Assembly (NCBI RefSeq): GCF_011050365.1
Contig: NZ_DRFV01000012.1
Location: forward strand, 124,001 to 188,000
Direction: 5' to 3'
DNA from: Pseudohongiella sp.
GTDB lineage: Bacteria; Pseudomonadota; Gammaproteobacteria; Pseudomonadales; Pseudohongiellaceae
DNA length: 64,000 bases
In this document: piece by piece, positions 48,539-56,436 of the stretch
Layout of the letters: every line of letters begins with the position of its first letter
How positions within the stretch are numbered: position 1 is the first letter of the stretch
The notes under the pieces: generated by a model
The model's database searches: none
What the model was told of the DNA's origin: nothing
What the model saw: only the letters and a program-made list of their open reading frames with translations
Program-made: the position numbers and the translations under genes

Positions 48539-48904
48539 TTACTGACCAACAAAGCTGAAGCGCATAACCGAACGAACCGGAACTGCTTCACCTGCGTCTG
48601 CGATTACTGGCTCAAACTTCCAGTTTTCAATAGCGGCCATGGTGGCGCGAGTAAATCCGCGGTAGCTTGAGTCACGAACAGCCGGCTCGGCAACAGTGCC
48701 ATCAGGCATAACAGTGAACTCAACAACAGTGTAACCTTCGATGCCTGACATTTGGGCGGTACGGGGATACTCAGGCACTGACTGAGCAACGGCGCGCAGG
48801 TTTTTGCTGCTGTACATGGCAGGTTCCTGGGCTTGTGCTGCACCGGCAATCATGGAGCTACCAGCAACAACGGCGATCATAGCGGCTTTAGAAATCAATT
48901 TCAT
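48539..48904 (-). CDS. secreted TonB C-terminal-domain protein
   Basis: 121 aa. A cleavable signal peptide (MKLISKAAMIAVVAGSSMIA, ending AQA) is followed directly by a TonB C-terminal domain (EYPRTAQMSGIEGYTVVEFTVMPDGTV, quoted as residues about 45-70; then ENWKFEPVI). The cytoplasmic anchor and proline-rich linker of true TonB are missing, so it is unlikely to energise transport by itself. GAGGTG precedes the ATG. It stands alone between two strong signals and has no ExbBD nearby. Confidence 0.85.
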   Translation of the reverse strand: MKLISKAAMIAVVAGSSMIAGAAQAQEPAMYSSKNLRAVAQSVPEYPRTAQMSGIEGYTVVEFTVMPDGTVAEPAVRDSSYRGFTRATMAAIENWKFEPVIADAGEAVPVRSVMRFSFVGQ

Positions 48905-49117
48905 TTTTTCACCTCGGTTCAGTTTTAGGTCAATTTAGGAGTTTCATGTTTCACTCACTTGCACTCAGGATAAAGCAAAAGCAATGCCAACTTTATATTT
49001 ATATATAAAACAATAACATAGAAAATCTGCCCGATATCACTGATACATGGCTGTGCGCCACAACGATGCATGTTGCACAACAATGGCTCGTCAGTGACAG
49101 CATATTACCAATATGAA

Positions 49118-49147
49118 TTGACAATAATGTGTCATTTTCTTGTTAAT
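49118..49147 (+). promoter_or_regulatory. candidate promoter of the DUF6351 gene
   Basis: Perfect TTGACA at 49118-49123 and GTTAAT at 49142-49147 (18-nt spacer), about 150 nt before the start at 49298. The surrounding 393-nt gap is AT rich and also contains the start region of the divergent TonB-C gene. Confidence 0.5.
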
Positions 49148-49223
49148 TTAGTGAATGCTGGAAACGCCCGGGCCGGACGCCAGGCTTCAGGTGGTTTTTG
49201 TGCCACATGAGCACGTTCCAAAA

Positions 49224-49251
49224 ATGAATATATTCATGGTAGTGTATGAAT
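49224..49251. promoter_or_regulatory. palindromic operator-like site ATGAATATATTCAT plus half-site
   Basis: A perfect 14-bp palindrome at 49224-49237, followed 8 nt later by a third ATGAAT half-site at 49246-49251. It lies 61 nt before the DUF6351 gene, downstream of the candidate promoter, where a repressor could block elongation. The regulator is not identifiable. Confidence 0.5.
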
Positions 49252-49297
49252 CAGTGAGGTCTTCTAAACAACGACAATAAAACATTGGAGAACTGTC

Positions 49298-51643
49298 ATG
49301 AGGTTACGCCGCTTGCCTCTGGCTGCATGCATTGCAGCTTTTACCACCCTGGTTGCCTGTTCCGAGACTGACCAAAGCCCTGAGCCTGTTGCCGTCATCG
49401 ATGACAGGTCCGATCCGCTTCTGCTTACTGTCGTTTCCAGTGCGCCTGATCAGGTCAGTGGAGGCAATGTGCTGCTCAGGGTTGCAGCATCGGCCGATGC
49501 CGAGCTGGCGTTTTTTGCCAATGGGCAGGGACTGAGCGTCGAGCGCCAGCTGAGCGCTGACAATGATTTACTGGTTCTGCTGAATGGTCTTCAGGTCGGT
49601 GCCAATCAGCTCTCGGTCATGAACCAGGCTGGTGACGAGGTTGCTGCCCTTGAAATCGTCAATCATCCAATCACCGGGCCGATGTTCTCCGGCCCACAAC
49701 AATATCCCTTTGTCTGCAGCAGTGTCCTGGAATGGGGTGTACAACCCCTGGTTGACCATGACGAGGCATGGGGGTTTCCGGTCTATGACGAGACGGGCGA
49801 TGTTGCCGGGCACAGCAAGGACTGCTCGATTGAGCCCATCGTTGAATACCATTACATGAGCACCGACGGCGAGTACTATCCGATGCCCGCCGATGGCTCG
49901 CGCCCGGCAGACCTGGCGCGAACGGTACTGACGGACGGGCGTGACGTTGAATTTATCGTGCGCTGGGAGCGCGGTACCATCAACCGTTTTCTGTACAGCT
50001 ACGCCATTCTGGCGGACACCGACGGCAGCCGGATTGATGTTAACGACACCGGCACCACCTACTGGAATGAGCGCCTGCTTTATCACTTTGAAGGCGGTGT
50101 TGGTGTTGGTCACTTCCAGGGGCGGGTCAGTACCGAGCGCGCCCGCCTGGCGGCAGCGCTGGCGCAAGGCTATGCGGTGGCTTATTCATCCGGCAATCGC
50201 ACTGGCGAGCATTACAACCTGGAGCTGGGCGGTGAGACAGCGTTGATGGTGAAAGAGCATTTCATCAAGCGTTTCGGTGAGCCGGACTATACGGTTGCCA
50301 TTGGTGGCTCCGGCGGCGCCATTCAGCAATATGTCTATCAACAGAATCATCCCGGGCTGATCGACGCTGGTGTGCCGCAGTACTCCTATCCCGACATGGT
50401 GACCCAGACCATCCATGTGGGTGACTGCGAGCTGTTGGAGCACTACATGGATGTAACTGATCGCGACAACCCCAAATGGCAGGTGACTGCGAACCGCAGC
50501 CTGCTGCTCGGTTTCAATTCCACCGATGCCGTGCCTGATCCGCTGGCGGCCGCCAAACGCGAGCTGGGTTACAGCTCGGCTCCCGGCTCCAATGAGTGTA
50601 TCCCGGCCTGGCGGGGTCTGACACCACTGAGCATGAACCCGCACTACGGGCAGGTTCGTGAACAGGACAAAATGCATCCACCGGGCATCATGGATGACGT
50701 GAAGTGGACGCATTACGATGATTTACGCAATATCTACGGTGTTGACGAGCGCGGCTGGGCGCGGGTGCCATGGGACAATGTCGGTGTTCAGTACGGATTG
50801 CGCGCACTCAATGAAGGCGCGATTACCGAAGAAGAGTTTCTGGATATGAATGCCAGGGTGGGGGGTTGGAAGCACCCCTCGGAAATGGTGCAGGAAGGCT
50901 TTCCGTTTTTGGGAGAACCGACCCCGGAGAATTTTGATCCGTGGAGCCGCCGTAATATGAACCTGTCAGATGGTGATGCGCCGGCACCCAGAACACGCGG
51001 TGATTTGCAGGCGATTCAGGCACTTTACGACAGCGGCATGGTGTTTGACGGTCAGCTCAATATTCCTGTCATCGACTGGCGGCACTATCTGGAAGAAGAG
51101 CTGGACATGCACAACAGCCATCAATCATTCTCGGCGCGGCAGCGCATCGAAAACCGTATGGGCAACAGCGATAATCAGGTGATCTGGTTTACCGACGCGC
51201 GTCCGGAGCGGACATTTGACCAGACCGGCCAGGCTCTGGAAGTGCTGCATGAGTGGGTGAGCAATATCAAAGCAAACCCTGATGCGGGTGTTGCCGGCAA
51301 CCGACCGGCGTCAGCGCAGGATGCCTGTTTTATGACCGATGGCAGTTTGATTGCACGGGGCGATGATGTCTGGGGTGGCGTGCTTGATGACAGTGCCGCA
51401 GGTGCCTGTGCCGAAGTCTTCCCGTTATACACCACATCGCGTATTGAGGCGGGCGGACCGATCGAAGGCAGTGTCTTCAAGTGCCGGTTAAAGCCCCTGG
51501 ATGTGGCACTGAGCGACGGCACCTATCGCAATTGGGCGCCTGATGACGAGCAGATAAGCGCATTGCGTGACATATTTCCAGACGGCGTCTGTGACTATAC
51601 ACAAGCGGATCAGGGGAGGCCGGGCCAGGACGGGGCCGAGTAG
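49298..51643 (+). CDS. DUF6351 family lipoprotein, alpha/beta-hydrolase-like
   Basis: 781 aa. A lipoprotein signal has lipobox LVAC (Cys21), then a short beta-rich domain (about 40-120). The large remainder contains a nucleophile-elbow-like motif IGGSGGAIQQY with Ser338 and downstream His/Asp-rich blocks (DWRHYLEEELDMHNSHQ). The arrangement and sequence fit the DUF6351 family of presumed secreted hydrolases, reminiscent of tannase/feruloyl or PHB-type esterases; the substrate is unknown. Several Cys are spaced as for disulfides. GGAG lies 8 nt before the ATG. Confidence 0.8.
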   Translation: MRLRRLPLAACIAAFTTLVACSETDQSPEPVAVIDDRSDPLLLTVVSSAPDQVSGGNVLLRVAASADAELAFFANGQGLSVERQLSADNDLLVLLNGLQVGANQLSVMNQAGDEVAALEIVNHPITGPMFSGPQQYPFVCSSVLEWGVQPLVDHDEAWGFPVYDETGDVAGHSKDCSIEPIVEYHYMSTDGEYYPMPADGSRPADLARTVLTDGRDVEFIVRWERGTINRFLYSYAILADTDGSRIDVNDTGTTYWNERLLYHFEGGVGVGHFQGRVSTERARLAAALAQGYAVAYSSGNRTGEHYNLELGGETALMVKEHFIKRFGEPDYTVAIGGSGGAIQQYVYQQNHPGLIDAGVPQYSYPDMVTQTIHVGDCELLEHYMDVTDRDNPKWQVTANRSLLLGFNSTDAVPDPLAAAKRELGYSSAPGSNECIPAWRGLTPLSMNPHYGQVREQDKMHPPGIMDDVKWTHYDDLRNIYGVDERGWARVPWDNVGVQYGLRALNEGAITEEEFLDMNARVGGWKHPSEMVQEGFPFLGEPTPENFDPWSRRNMNLSDGDAPAPRTRGDLQAIQALYDSGMVFDGQLNIPVIDWRHYLEEELDMHNSHQSFSARQRIENRMGNSDNQVIWFTDARPERTFDQTGQALEVLHEWVSNIKANPDAGVAGNRPASAQDACFMTDGSLIARGDDVWGGVLDDSAAGACAEVFPLYTTSRIEAGGPIEGSVFKCRLKPLDVALSDGTYRNWAPDDEQISALRDIFPDGVCDYTQADQGRPGQDGAE

Positions 51644-51700
51644 GGCACGTCGGTAGTCGCGGTCTCTGGTGATTCAGGGGCCGCAGCTTGTCAGCCCGGC

Positions 51701-52012
51701 TCAGCGCAAGGCCCGGCGGAGCTGCTCGCGATGGAATACCGAGGTTTCGTCGATGTCCACTGCCAGTCGGCATTTGCGAACCGGGATATTGCTGCCAATA
51801 GGTATTTCTGTGCGACACACGATGCGCTCCTCAGGCTGCACCATGGCATTGTACTGTTCAACTTCGGCCGGTGTTGGTGGTCGTTGGAAATTCCCTTCGC
51901 CGGGGGCGACGCATCCGACCAGCAATGCCAGGGTCAGGTACGGCAGTGATTGCCAGTGACGACCACGGGGGCGGGCATTGATTTTTTTAGCGCGAAGCCG
52001 GGTGCAACTCAT
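51701..52012 (-). CDS. small lipoprotein with CRxExPxGSxIPxRxCR motif
   Basis: 103 aa. A basic N-terminus and lipobox LLVGC (Cys34) are followed by a short domain ending in IVCRTEIPIGSNIPVRKCRL, a two-cysteine motif I recall from small proteobacterial hypothetical proteins. I start at the ATG at 52012, because GGAGG lies 9 nt before it; the longer frame to 52039 has no ribosome site. The start lies inside the end of the next gene (26-nt overlap), so the two are translationally coupled. Function unknown. Confidence 0.72.
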   Translation of the reverse strand: MSCTRLRAKKINARPRGRHWQSLPYLTLALLVGCVAPGEGNFQRPPTPAEVEQYNAMVQPEERIVCRTEIPIGSNIPVRKCRLAVDIDETSVFHREQLRRALR

Positions 52013-53069
52013 GCGGATGATCCTCCGTAAAAAAATCATCCGTGAGTTGGGGTCTGAGTCGTCCTTGAGAGGTGTTCATGGTCGCGAGCGCTGCGGCATC
52101 GCTGTCTGCGGGCGCAGTCGGGAATGCTGTTGCCGGCGGTGCGAAATACGGTGCGGGCAGGGTAACCCGGCGGGCAAACAGCTGCTCGATCACGGGGCTT
52201 GCCGCCGGCTCCGTCTGCAGGGCCTGGTAGGCCTTACGGTAATAGTCCCGCGCCAGTTCGTCTCTGCCAAACAGCAACTGCCAGTCCCCCAGCAGCGTAT
52301 CAATCTGGGCCAGGGTACTGACATTGTCGGCTTCGCGGGCGTGTATCCGGTAAATGCGCTCCAGTAACTCCTGTCCTACGGCATAGCTGCGTCGTGTTGT
52401 TTCATTGCCCGACATGGACCAGCCGCTGACCCGCACCGGCTGATCCGTACGTACCTCCAGGCTGGTCAGGCCGCGTGTGCTGGCTTCGTTGGTCAGGTAG
52501 TAGTGCAGAATGGCGATACGGTACAGAAGCGGTGATAGCCGGGAATGATTTGCCGGCATCTGCTCCAGGGCACTGACGGCTTGCCAGATCAGGTTTCGCG
52601 AGCGGATCAGGTGCCAGGTTCGGTGTTGATCATTCAGCATCAAGGCCGCGCGCTGGTGCCAGTCAGCACCGAATTGCAATGCCTGTGCGTAGCGCACCGC
52701 CTGCCCTTGATACATCCGCCGGGTAAGGCCGCCGTGATAGTCCAGGTAGTGATTGAACTGCTGCCAGTCCTGCCGGGCAAAATTGGTCGCCAACAGGCGA
52801 TCAAGCACCGGCAGTTGCGCTTCATGAAACAGTCCGCGGTCCGCCCGCACACTCTCAAAGGCCTGGCGGAAGGCAATGTCAGCAGCGTCAAGCTCGCCCG
52901 CTTGCAGGTGCGACTCAGCGGCTTCCAGAACCCGTGTCTGATTACTCTGGTTGTAGTGATTGCCGGTGAACGGCGTGGGCGTCTGCGCGGGCAACACAGC
53001 AGGCACAATCGCGGCAAGTGTCGCGACGCAGACAAGCACCAGATAGTACGGTCTACAGTAATGCTGCAT
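51987..53069 (-). CDS. exported TPR-like hypothetical protein
   Basis: 360 aa. A signal peptide (LVLVCVATLAAIVPAVLPAQ) is followed by mostly helical sequence with TPR-like units (VLEAAESHLQAGELDAADIA, and near 270 LLFGRDELARDYYRKAYQAL), and a proline/alanine-rich C-terminal region. No enzyme motif was seen. It is coupled to the lipoprotein gene downstream. A likely envelope scaffold or assembly factor; this is inference only. Confidence 0.7.
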   Translation of the reverse strand: MQHYCRPYYLVLVCVATLAAIVPAVLPAQTPTPFTGNHYNQSNQTRVLEAAESHLQAGELDAADIAFRQAFESVRADRGLFHEAQLPVLDRLLATNFARQDWQQFNHYLDYHGGLTRRMYQGQAVRYAQALQFGADWHQRAALMLNDQHRTWHLIRSRNLIWQAVSALEQMPANHSRLSPLLYRIAILHYYLTNEASTRGLTSLEVRTDQPVRVSGWSMSGNETTRRSYAVGQELLERIYRIHAREADNVSTLAQIDTLLGDWQLLFGRDELARDYYRKAYQALQTEPAASPVIEQLFARRVTLPAPYFAPPATAFPTAPADSDAAALATMNTSQGRLRPQLTDDFFTEDHPHELHPASR

Positions 53070-53313
53070 GTTGGAAAGCCCCGAGCATGGTTATGAGTTA
53101 TGCTGAGCGTTGTTTGAGGCTAATCTATTCCGGATACGTTGTCTATTACCTCGCAGGTAACGGGCGGCCAGCGCTGGCGCTATCAAAATACATGGCATTG
53201 ATAAAAGGTATCAGTAAAATAAGGGCTGAAAATGCCCCCGGGTTTTTATTAGAATGAAGTTTTGCGATCATTCATCACTCGCCCGTAACCAGCAATAGCA
53301 ACAGGAACCATTT

Positions 53314-54186
53314 ATGAAACTGGAAGATATCAAGAATATTTGTGTGGTCGGCGCCGGCAACATGGGGCATCAGATTGCCCTGCAGGCAGCGATCTGTGGC
53401 TACCAGGTCAAATGCTCGGATGTGAGCGCCGATACGCTGAAGAAAGCCGATGCCTTTGTTGATTCCTATTTGCCGGGCCGTGTCGAAAAAGGTCGACTGA
53501 CAGCAGAGCAGGCTAAACAGGCGCGGACGAATATCAAGTTTGTGGCCAGCCTGGAAGAGGCCGCCGGCGATGCGGACTTTGTGATTGAGGCGGCGACCGA
53601 GGTACTGTCTCTGAAAAGAAAGATTTTTGCTGACCTTGATCGTATTGCACCCAAGCACGCCATTCTGGCCACGAACAGTTCTGCGATCGTGAGCTCCAAG
53701 ATCGCCGATGCGACTCAGCGTCAGGACAAAGTGGTCAATATGCACTTCTTTAATCCGGCACTGGTGATGAAACTCGTCGAGGTAGTGAAGGGTGAACACG
53801 TGTCTGAGGAAACCGCCGATGTCACCATGGCGCTGAGCAAAGACATGCAAAAGGTCCCGGTTCTGCTCAAGAAAGAAGTGGACGGATTTTTGCTCAACCG
53901 CATCTTTGCCGCGATATCAAAAGAGGCCATGTGGCTGCTGGAGATGGGTGTGGCGGAAGTGGAAGATATTGATAATGCGTGTGTTTATGGCGCCGGGCAT
54001 CCGATGGGGCCGTTCCGTCTGAACGACCTCACCGGCCTGGATCTGAGCTACATCATGCGCATGGAAAAATTCCGCGAGACCGGCAATCCGGCCGACTTGC
54101 CCAACCCGCGCCTGGTCGAGCATTACATGAAAGGCGAATATGGCGAGAAGACCGGTCAGGGCTGGTACAGCTATTCTAAAAAGTAA
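53314..54186 (+). CDS. 3-hydroxyacyl-CoA dehydrogenase (3-hydroxybutyryl-CoA type)
   Basis: 290 aa. An N-terminal NAD-binding Rossmann fold has VVGAGNMGHQIALQAA, and the catalytic His lies in VVNMHFFNPALVMKLVEVV. A C-terminal helical dimerisation domain follows, ending TGQGWYSYSKK. It oxidises 3-hydroxyacyl-CoA (or runs in reverse) in fatty acid or butyrate metabolism; the short single-chain form favours 3-hydroxybutyryl-CoA. No partner beta-oxidation genes are adjacent. The 244-nt gap before it shows no gene that I can support. Confidence 0.93.
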   Translation: MKLEDIKNICVVGAGNMGHQIALQAAICGYQVKCSDVSADTLKKADAFVDSYLPGRVEKGRLTAEQAKQARTNIKFVASLEEAAGDADFVIEAATEVLSLKRKIFADLDRIAPKHAILATNSSAIVSSKIADATQRQDKVVNMHFFNPALVMKLVEVVKGEHVSEETADVTMALSKDMQKVPVLLKKEVDGFLLNRIFAAISKEAMWLLEMGVAEVEDIDNACVYGAGHPMGPFRLNDLTGLDLSYIMRMEKFRETGNPADLPNPRLVEHYMKGEYGEKTGQGWYSYSKK

Positions 54187-54216
54187 CAGCTACCATCGTT
54201 GCTGTATCGTCATTGC

Positions 54217-54271
54217 AAGCAGGCAGTCAATGCTCATTTACTGACAGTAAATTGAGCCTTGCTGCCTGCTT
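54217..54271. terminator. long imperfect hairpin terminator between convergent genes
   Basis: AAGCAGGCAG (54217-54226) pairs with CTGCCTGCTT (54262-54271). The interior can fold GCTCA-TTTACTG / CAGTAAA-TTGAGC. It lies between the convergent dehydrogenase and DUF2750 genes. The T-run is short, so efficiency is uncertain. Confidence 0.6.
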
Positions 54272-54324
54272 TCGCCTCGATCCAGCGGCCTCGTCTTATG
54301 CGCTTGATTGGCGGAATTGAGTCT

Positions 54325-54702
54325 TTAGTCTGCGGACAGCGCCGCGGCCAGATCGGCGGGCTCCAGTTCGACTCCGCTCATCTCGGTATCCCAGTTGGGG
54401 CCGACCATGGCGTTGTCCTCGTGGATGCCGGGCAGCCACTCAGTGGCAAAATCCTCCAGCGAGATGACCTTGGGCTTGTAGCTGCTCCACTCGTCGGTAC
54501 ACAACGCGGCGGCATAACGCTCATCTGACCAGAACGGAAATACCTCGGTCTCTTCAAACTCTACTGACGGGCACAGAGCCCAGCCGTCTTCACCGTGCAG
54601 GCCCCAGACCTCACCGGTATGCTGCACCTGATCGAGAAAAAGTTGATAATTGGCATCTTCGTCTTCGCCAAGTACGGCGGGGGGATTGATGGCTGTTGTC
54701 AT
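54325..54702 (-). CDS. DUF2750 family protein
   Basis: 125 aa, acidic, with the family pattern YQLFLDQVQHTGEVWGLHGE, VEFEETEVFPFWSDERYA and SLEDFATEWLPGI. It resembles DUF2750, small cytoplasmic proteins of unknown function. The ATG at 54702 has AGGAG 8 nt upstream; the longer frame to 54756 is not needed. It is transcribed convergently with the dehydrogenase and divergently from ppnN. Confidence 0.85.
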   Translation of the reverse strand: MTTAINPPAVLGEDEDANYQLFLDQVQHTGEVWGLHGEDGWALCPSVEFEETEVFPFWSDERYAAALCTDEWSSYKPKVISLEDFATEWLPGIHEDNAMVGPNWDTEMSGVELEPADLAAALSAD

Positions 54703-54834
54703 TGCGCTGTCTCCTGCTGGATGTGTCGGCAATCGGTTACATCCGGGCCGGCACAAGTCACGTAGTCATTCGGGGGCGCGTATAGTAGCTGAAACAGGCT
54801 CAGGATACAGCAAATTCACCACAAGGAAGCAATT

Positions 54835-56301
54835 ATGTCGCACGATTCGCCAGCAACACCCTGTCAGCCCAATACGCTGGATACCTCGGTCAGTCCCACC
54901 GGCAGCCTGGAGCTGTTGTCCCAGGCCGAGGTTGAACGCCTGCGAGGGGTTGCCCGGGGCGCCCTGTACGAACTGTTCCGGCGCTGCGCGCTGGCGGTAC
55001 TGAACTGCGACGACACCTCTGACAGTGCCGAAGAGGTTTACAAGCGTTACCCGGATTTTGGCATCGAGATTGTCCAGCGCACCCGCGGTATCAAACTGCA
55101 GCTGCGCAATGCGCCGGCTTGTGCCTTTGTCGATGGCGTCATCATCAGTGGCATACGTGAACATCTGTTTGCCGTGTTGCGTGACATTGTGTTTGTCTCC
55201 AGCGAGTTGTACCGGCCGTTGGAGAGTGGTCATGATGCGGACCCGGATGATGCGGTGCTGCACAATTTCGAAGCCATTCGTTTTGATCAGTCGGACGCCG
55301 ACAGTGCCGAGGCGATCAAAAGCCTGGTATTCCATGTGCTGCGCAATGCCGGCATGCTCCAGCCCAAGGTGCTGCCCCGGCTGGTGGTGTGCTGGGGCGG
55401 GCATGCCATCAGTCGCGAAGAATACGACTACAGCAAAGCGGTGGGGTACCAGTTAGGTCTGCGTGGACTGGATATCTGCACCGGGTGCGGTCCGGGTGCC
55501 ATGAAAGGACCCATGAAAGGCGCCACCATTGGTCATGCCAAGCAGCGCATACAGGGCGGTCGCTACATCGGCATCAGTGAGCCTGGCATTATTGCCGCCG
55601 AATCACCCAATCCGATTGTTAATCATCTGGTGGTGATGCCGGATATCGAAAAACGTCTGGAGGCCTTCGCCCGGCTGGGGCATGGCATTATCGTGTTTCC
55701 GGGCGGTGTGGGTACGCTGGAGGAGATCCTGTTTTTATTGGGCACACTGATGGACCCGGCCAATGCTGAGGTGTATATGCCAGTGATATTCACGGAGCCG
55801 GCTACCAGCCGCGGCTATTTCAGCAAGGTTGATGCCTTTCTGGTTGATACCCTGGGGGAGCGTGTGCGGGCATTTTACCAGATCGTGGAGGACGACCCGG
55901 TGAAAGTTGCCAGGGCCATGAAAACCGGCATCGACAAAGTCGCACGCAATCGCCGCAAGTCACGTGACGCGTATTACTACAATTGGCTGCTCAATATTCC
56001 GCAGGGCATGAAGGATCCGTTTGAGGTTAGCCACGAATCCATGGCGGCGTTGAAGCTGACCCGGGATCTCCCGGTCGAGACCCTGGCGGTCAACCTGCGG
56101 CGCGCTTTTTCCGGCATCGTGGCCGGTAATGTGAAAGACAAGGGTGTGCGCCTGGTGCGCCAGCACGGGCCTTTTGAGTTGCGCGGTGAGCGCGTCATCA
56201 TGGATGCCATGGACAGTCTGCTGCGCGATTTCGTCGCCGATGGGCGCATGAAGATACTCAGAGAGCAGTACAATCCTTGTTATACTGTGCGCCCGCTGTA
56301 G
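54835..56301 (+). CDS. ppnN: pyrimidine/purine-5'-nucleotide nucleosidase PpnN
   Basis: 488 aa. An N-terminal PpnN domain is followed by a LOG-type Rossmann core with GGHAISREEY, TGCGPGAMKGPMKGA and the signature FPGGVGTLEEI, and then a C-terminal domain. PpnN (YgdH) cleaves nucleoside monophosphates into base and ribose-5-phosphate and in E. coli is stimulated by (p)ppGpp. About 30 residues longer than E. coli at the N-terminus. The next gene is the suf operon after 135 nt. Confidence 0.95.
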   Translation: MSHDSPATPCQPNTLDTSVSPTGSLELLSQAEVERLRGVARGALYELFRRCALAVLNCDDTSDSAEEVYKRYPDFGIEIVQRTRGIKLQLRNAPACAFVDGVIISGIREHLFAVLRDIVFVSSELYRPLESGHDADPDDAVLHNFEAIRFDQSDADSAEAIKSLVFHVLRNAGMLQPKVLPRLVVCWGGHAISREEYDYSKAVGYQLGLRGLDICTGCGPGAMKGPMKGATIGHAKQRIQGGRYIGISEPGIIAAESPNPIVNHLVVMPDIEKRLEAFARLGHGIIVFPGGVGTLEEILFLLGTLMDPANAEVYMPVIFTEPATSRGYFSKVDAFLVDTLGERVRAFYQIVEDDPVKVARAMKTGIDKVARNRRKSRDAYYYNWLLNIPQGMKDPFEVSHESMAALKLTRDLPVETLAVNLRRAFSGIVAGNVKDKGVRLVRQHGPFELRGERVIMDAMDSLLRDFVADGRMKILREQYNPCYTVRPL

Positions 56302-56318
56302 ATTTCGGGTCCGGTGTA

Positions 56319-56351
56319 ATACTTGACTAAATTAGTCGGATAATGAATAAT
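56319..56351 (+). promoter_or_regulatory. IscR type-1 operator overlapping the suf promoter
   Basis: At 56319-56343 the sequence reads ATACTTGACT-AAAT-TAGTCGGATAA, split here by half-site; it matches the class 1 IscR consensus ATASYTGACTRWWNYAGTCRRSTAT closely. The -35 TTGACT (56323-56328) sits in its left half, and the -10 AATAAT (56346-56351) follows after 17 nt, so bound [2Fe-2S]-IscR would block RNA polymerase. This is the classic iscR-promoter arrangement; binding here is inferred. Confidence 0.82.
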
Positions 56352-56436
56352 TCACCGTCTGTAATCGCCGTTTTGGGTGCATTTGCAGGCATGCAGTGTC
56401 AGGTTCCAGAATCAGGTTTTAGCAAAGAGGTTTTTC

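Noticed and set aside
48307-48558. 83-aa plus-strand frame in the gap after the secreted-protein gene
   Set aside because: It spans the terminator hairpin at 48351-48390 and the end of the TonB-C gene; not coding.
53018-53257. 79-aa plus-strand frame between the TPR gene and the dehydrogenase
   Set aside because: Starts inside the opposite gene, no ribosome site and no recognisable motif.
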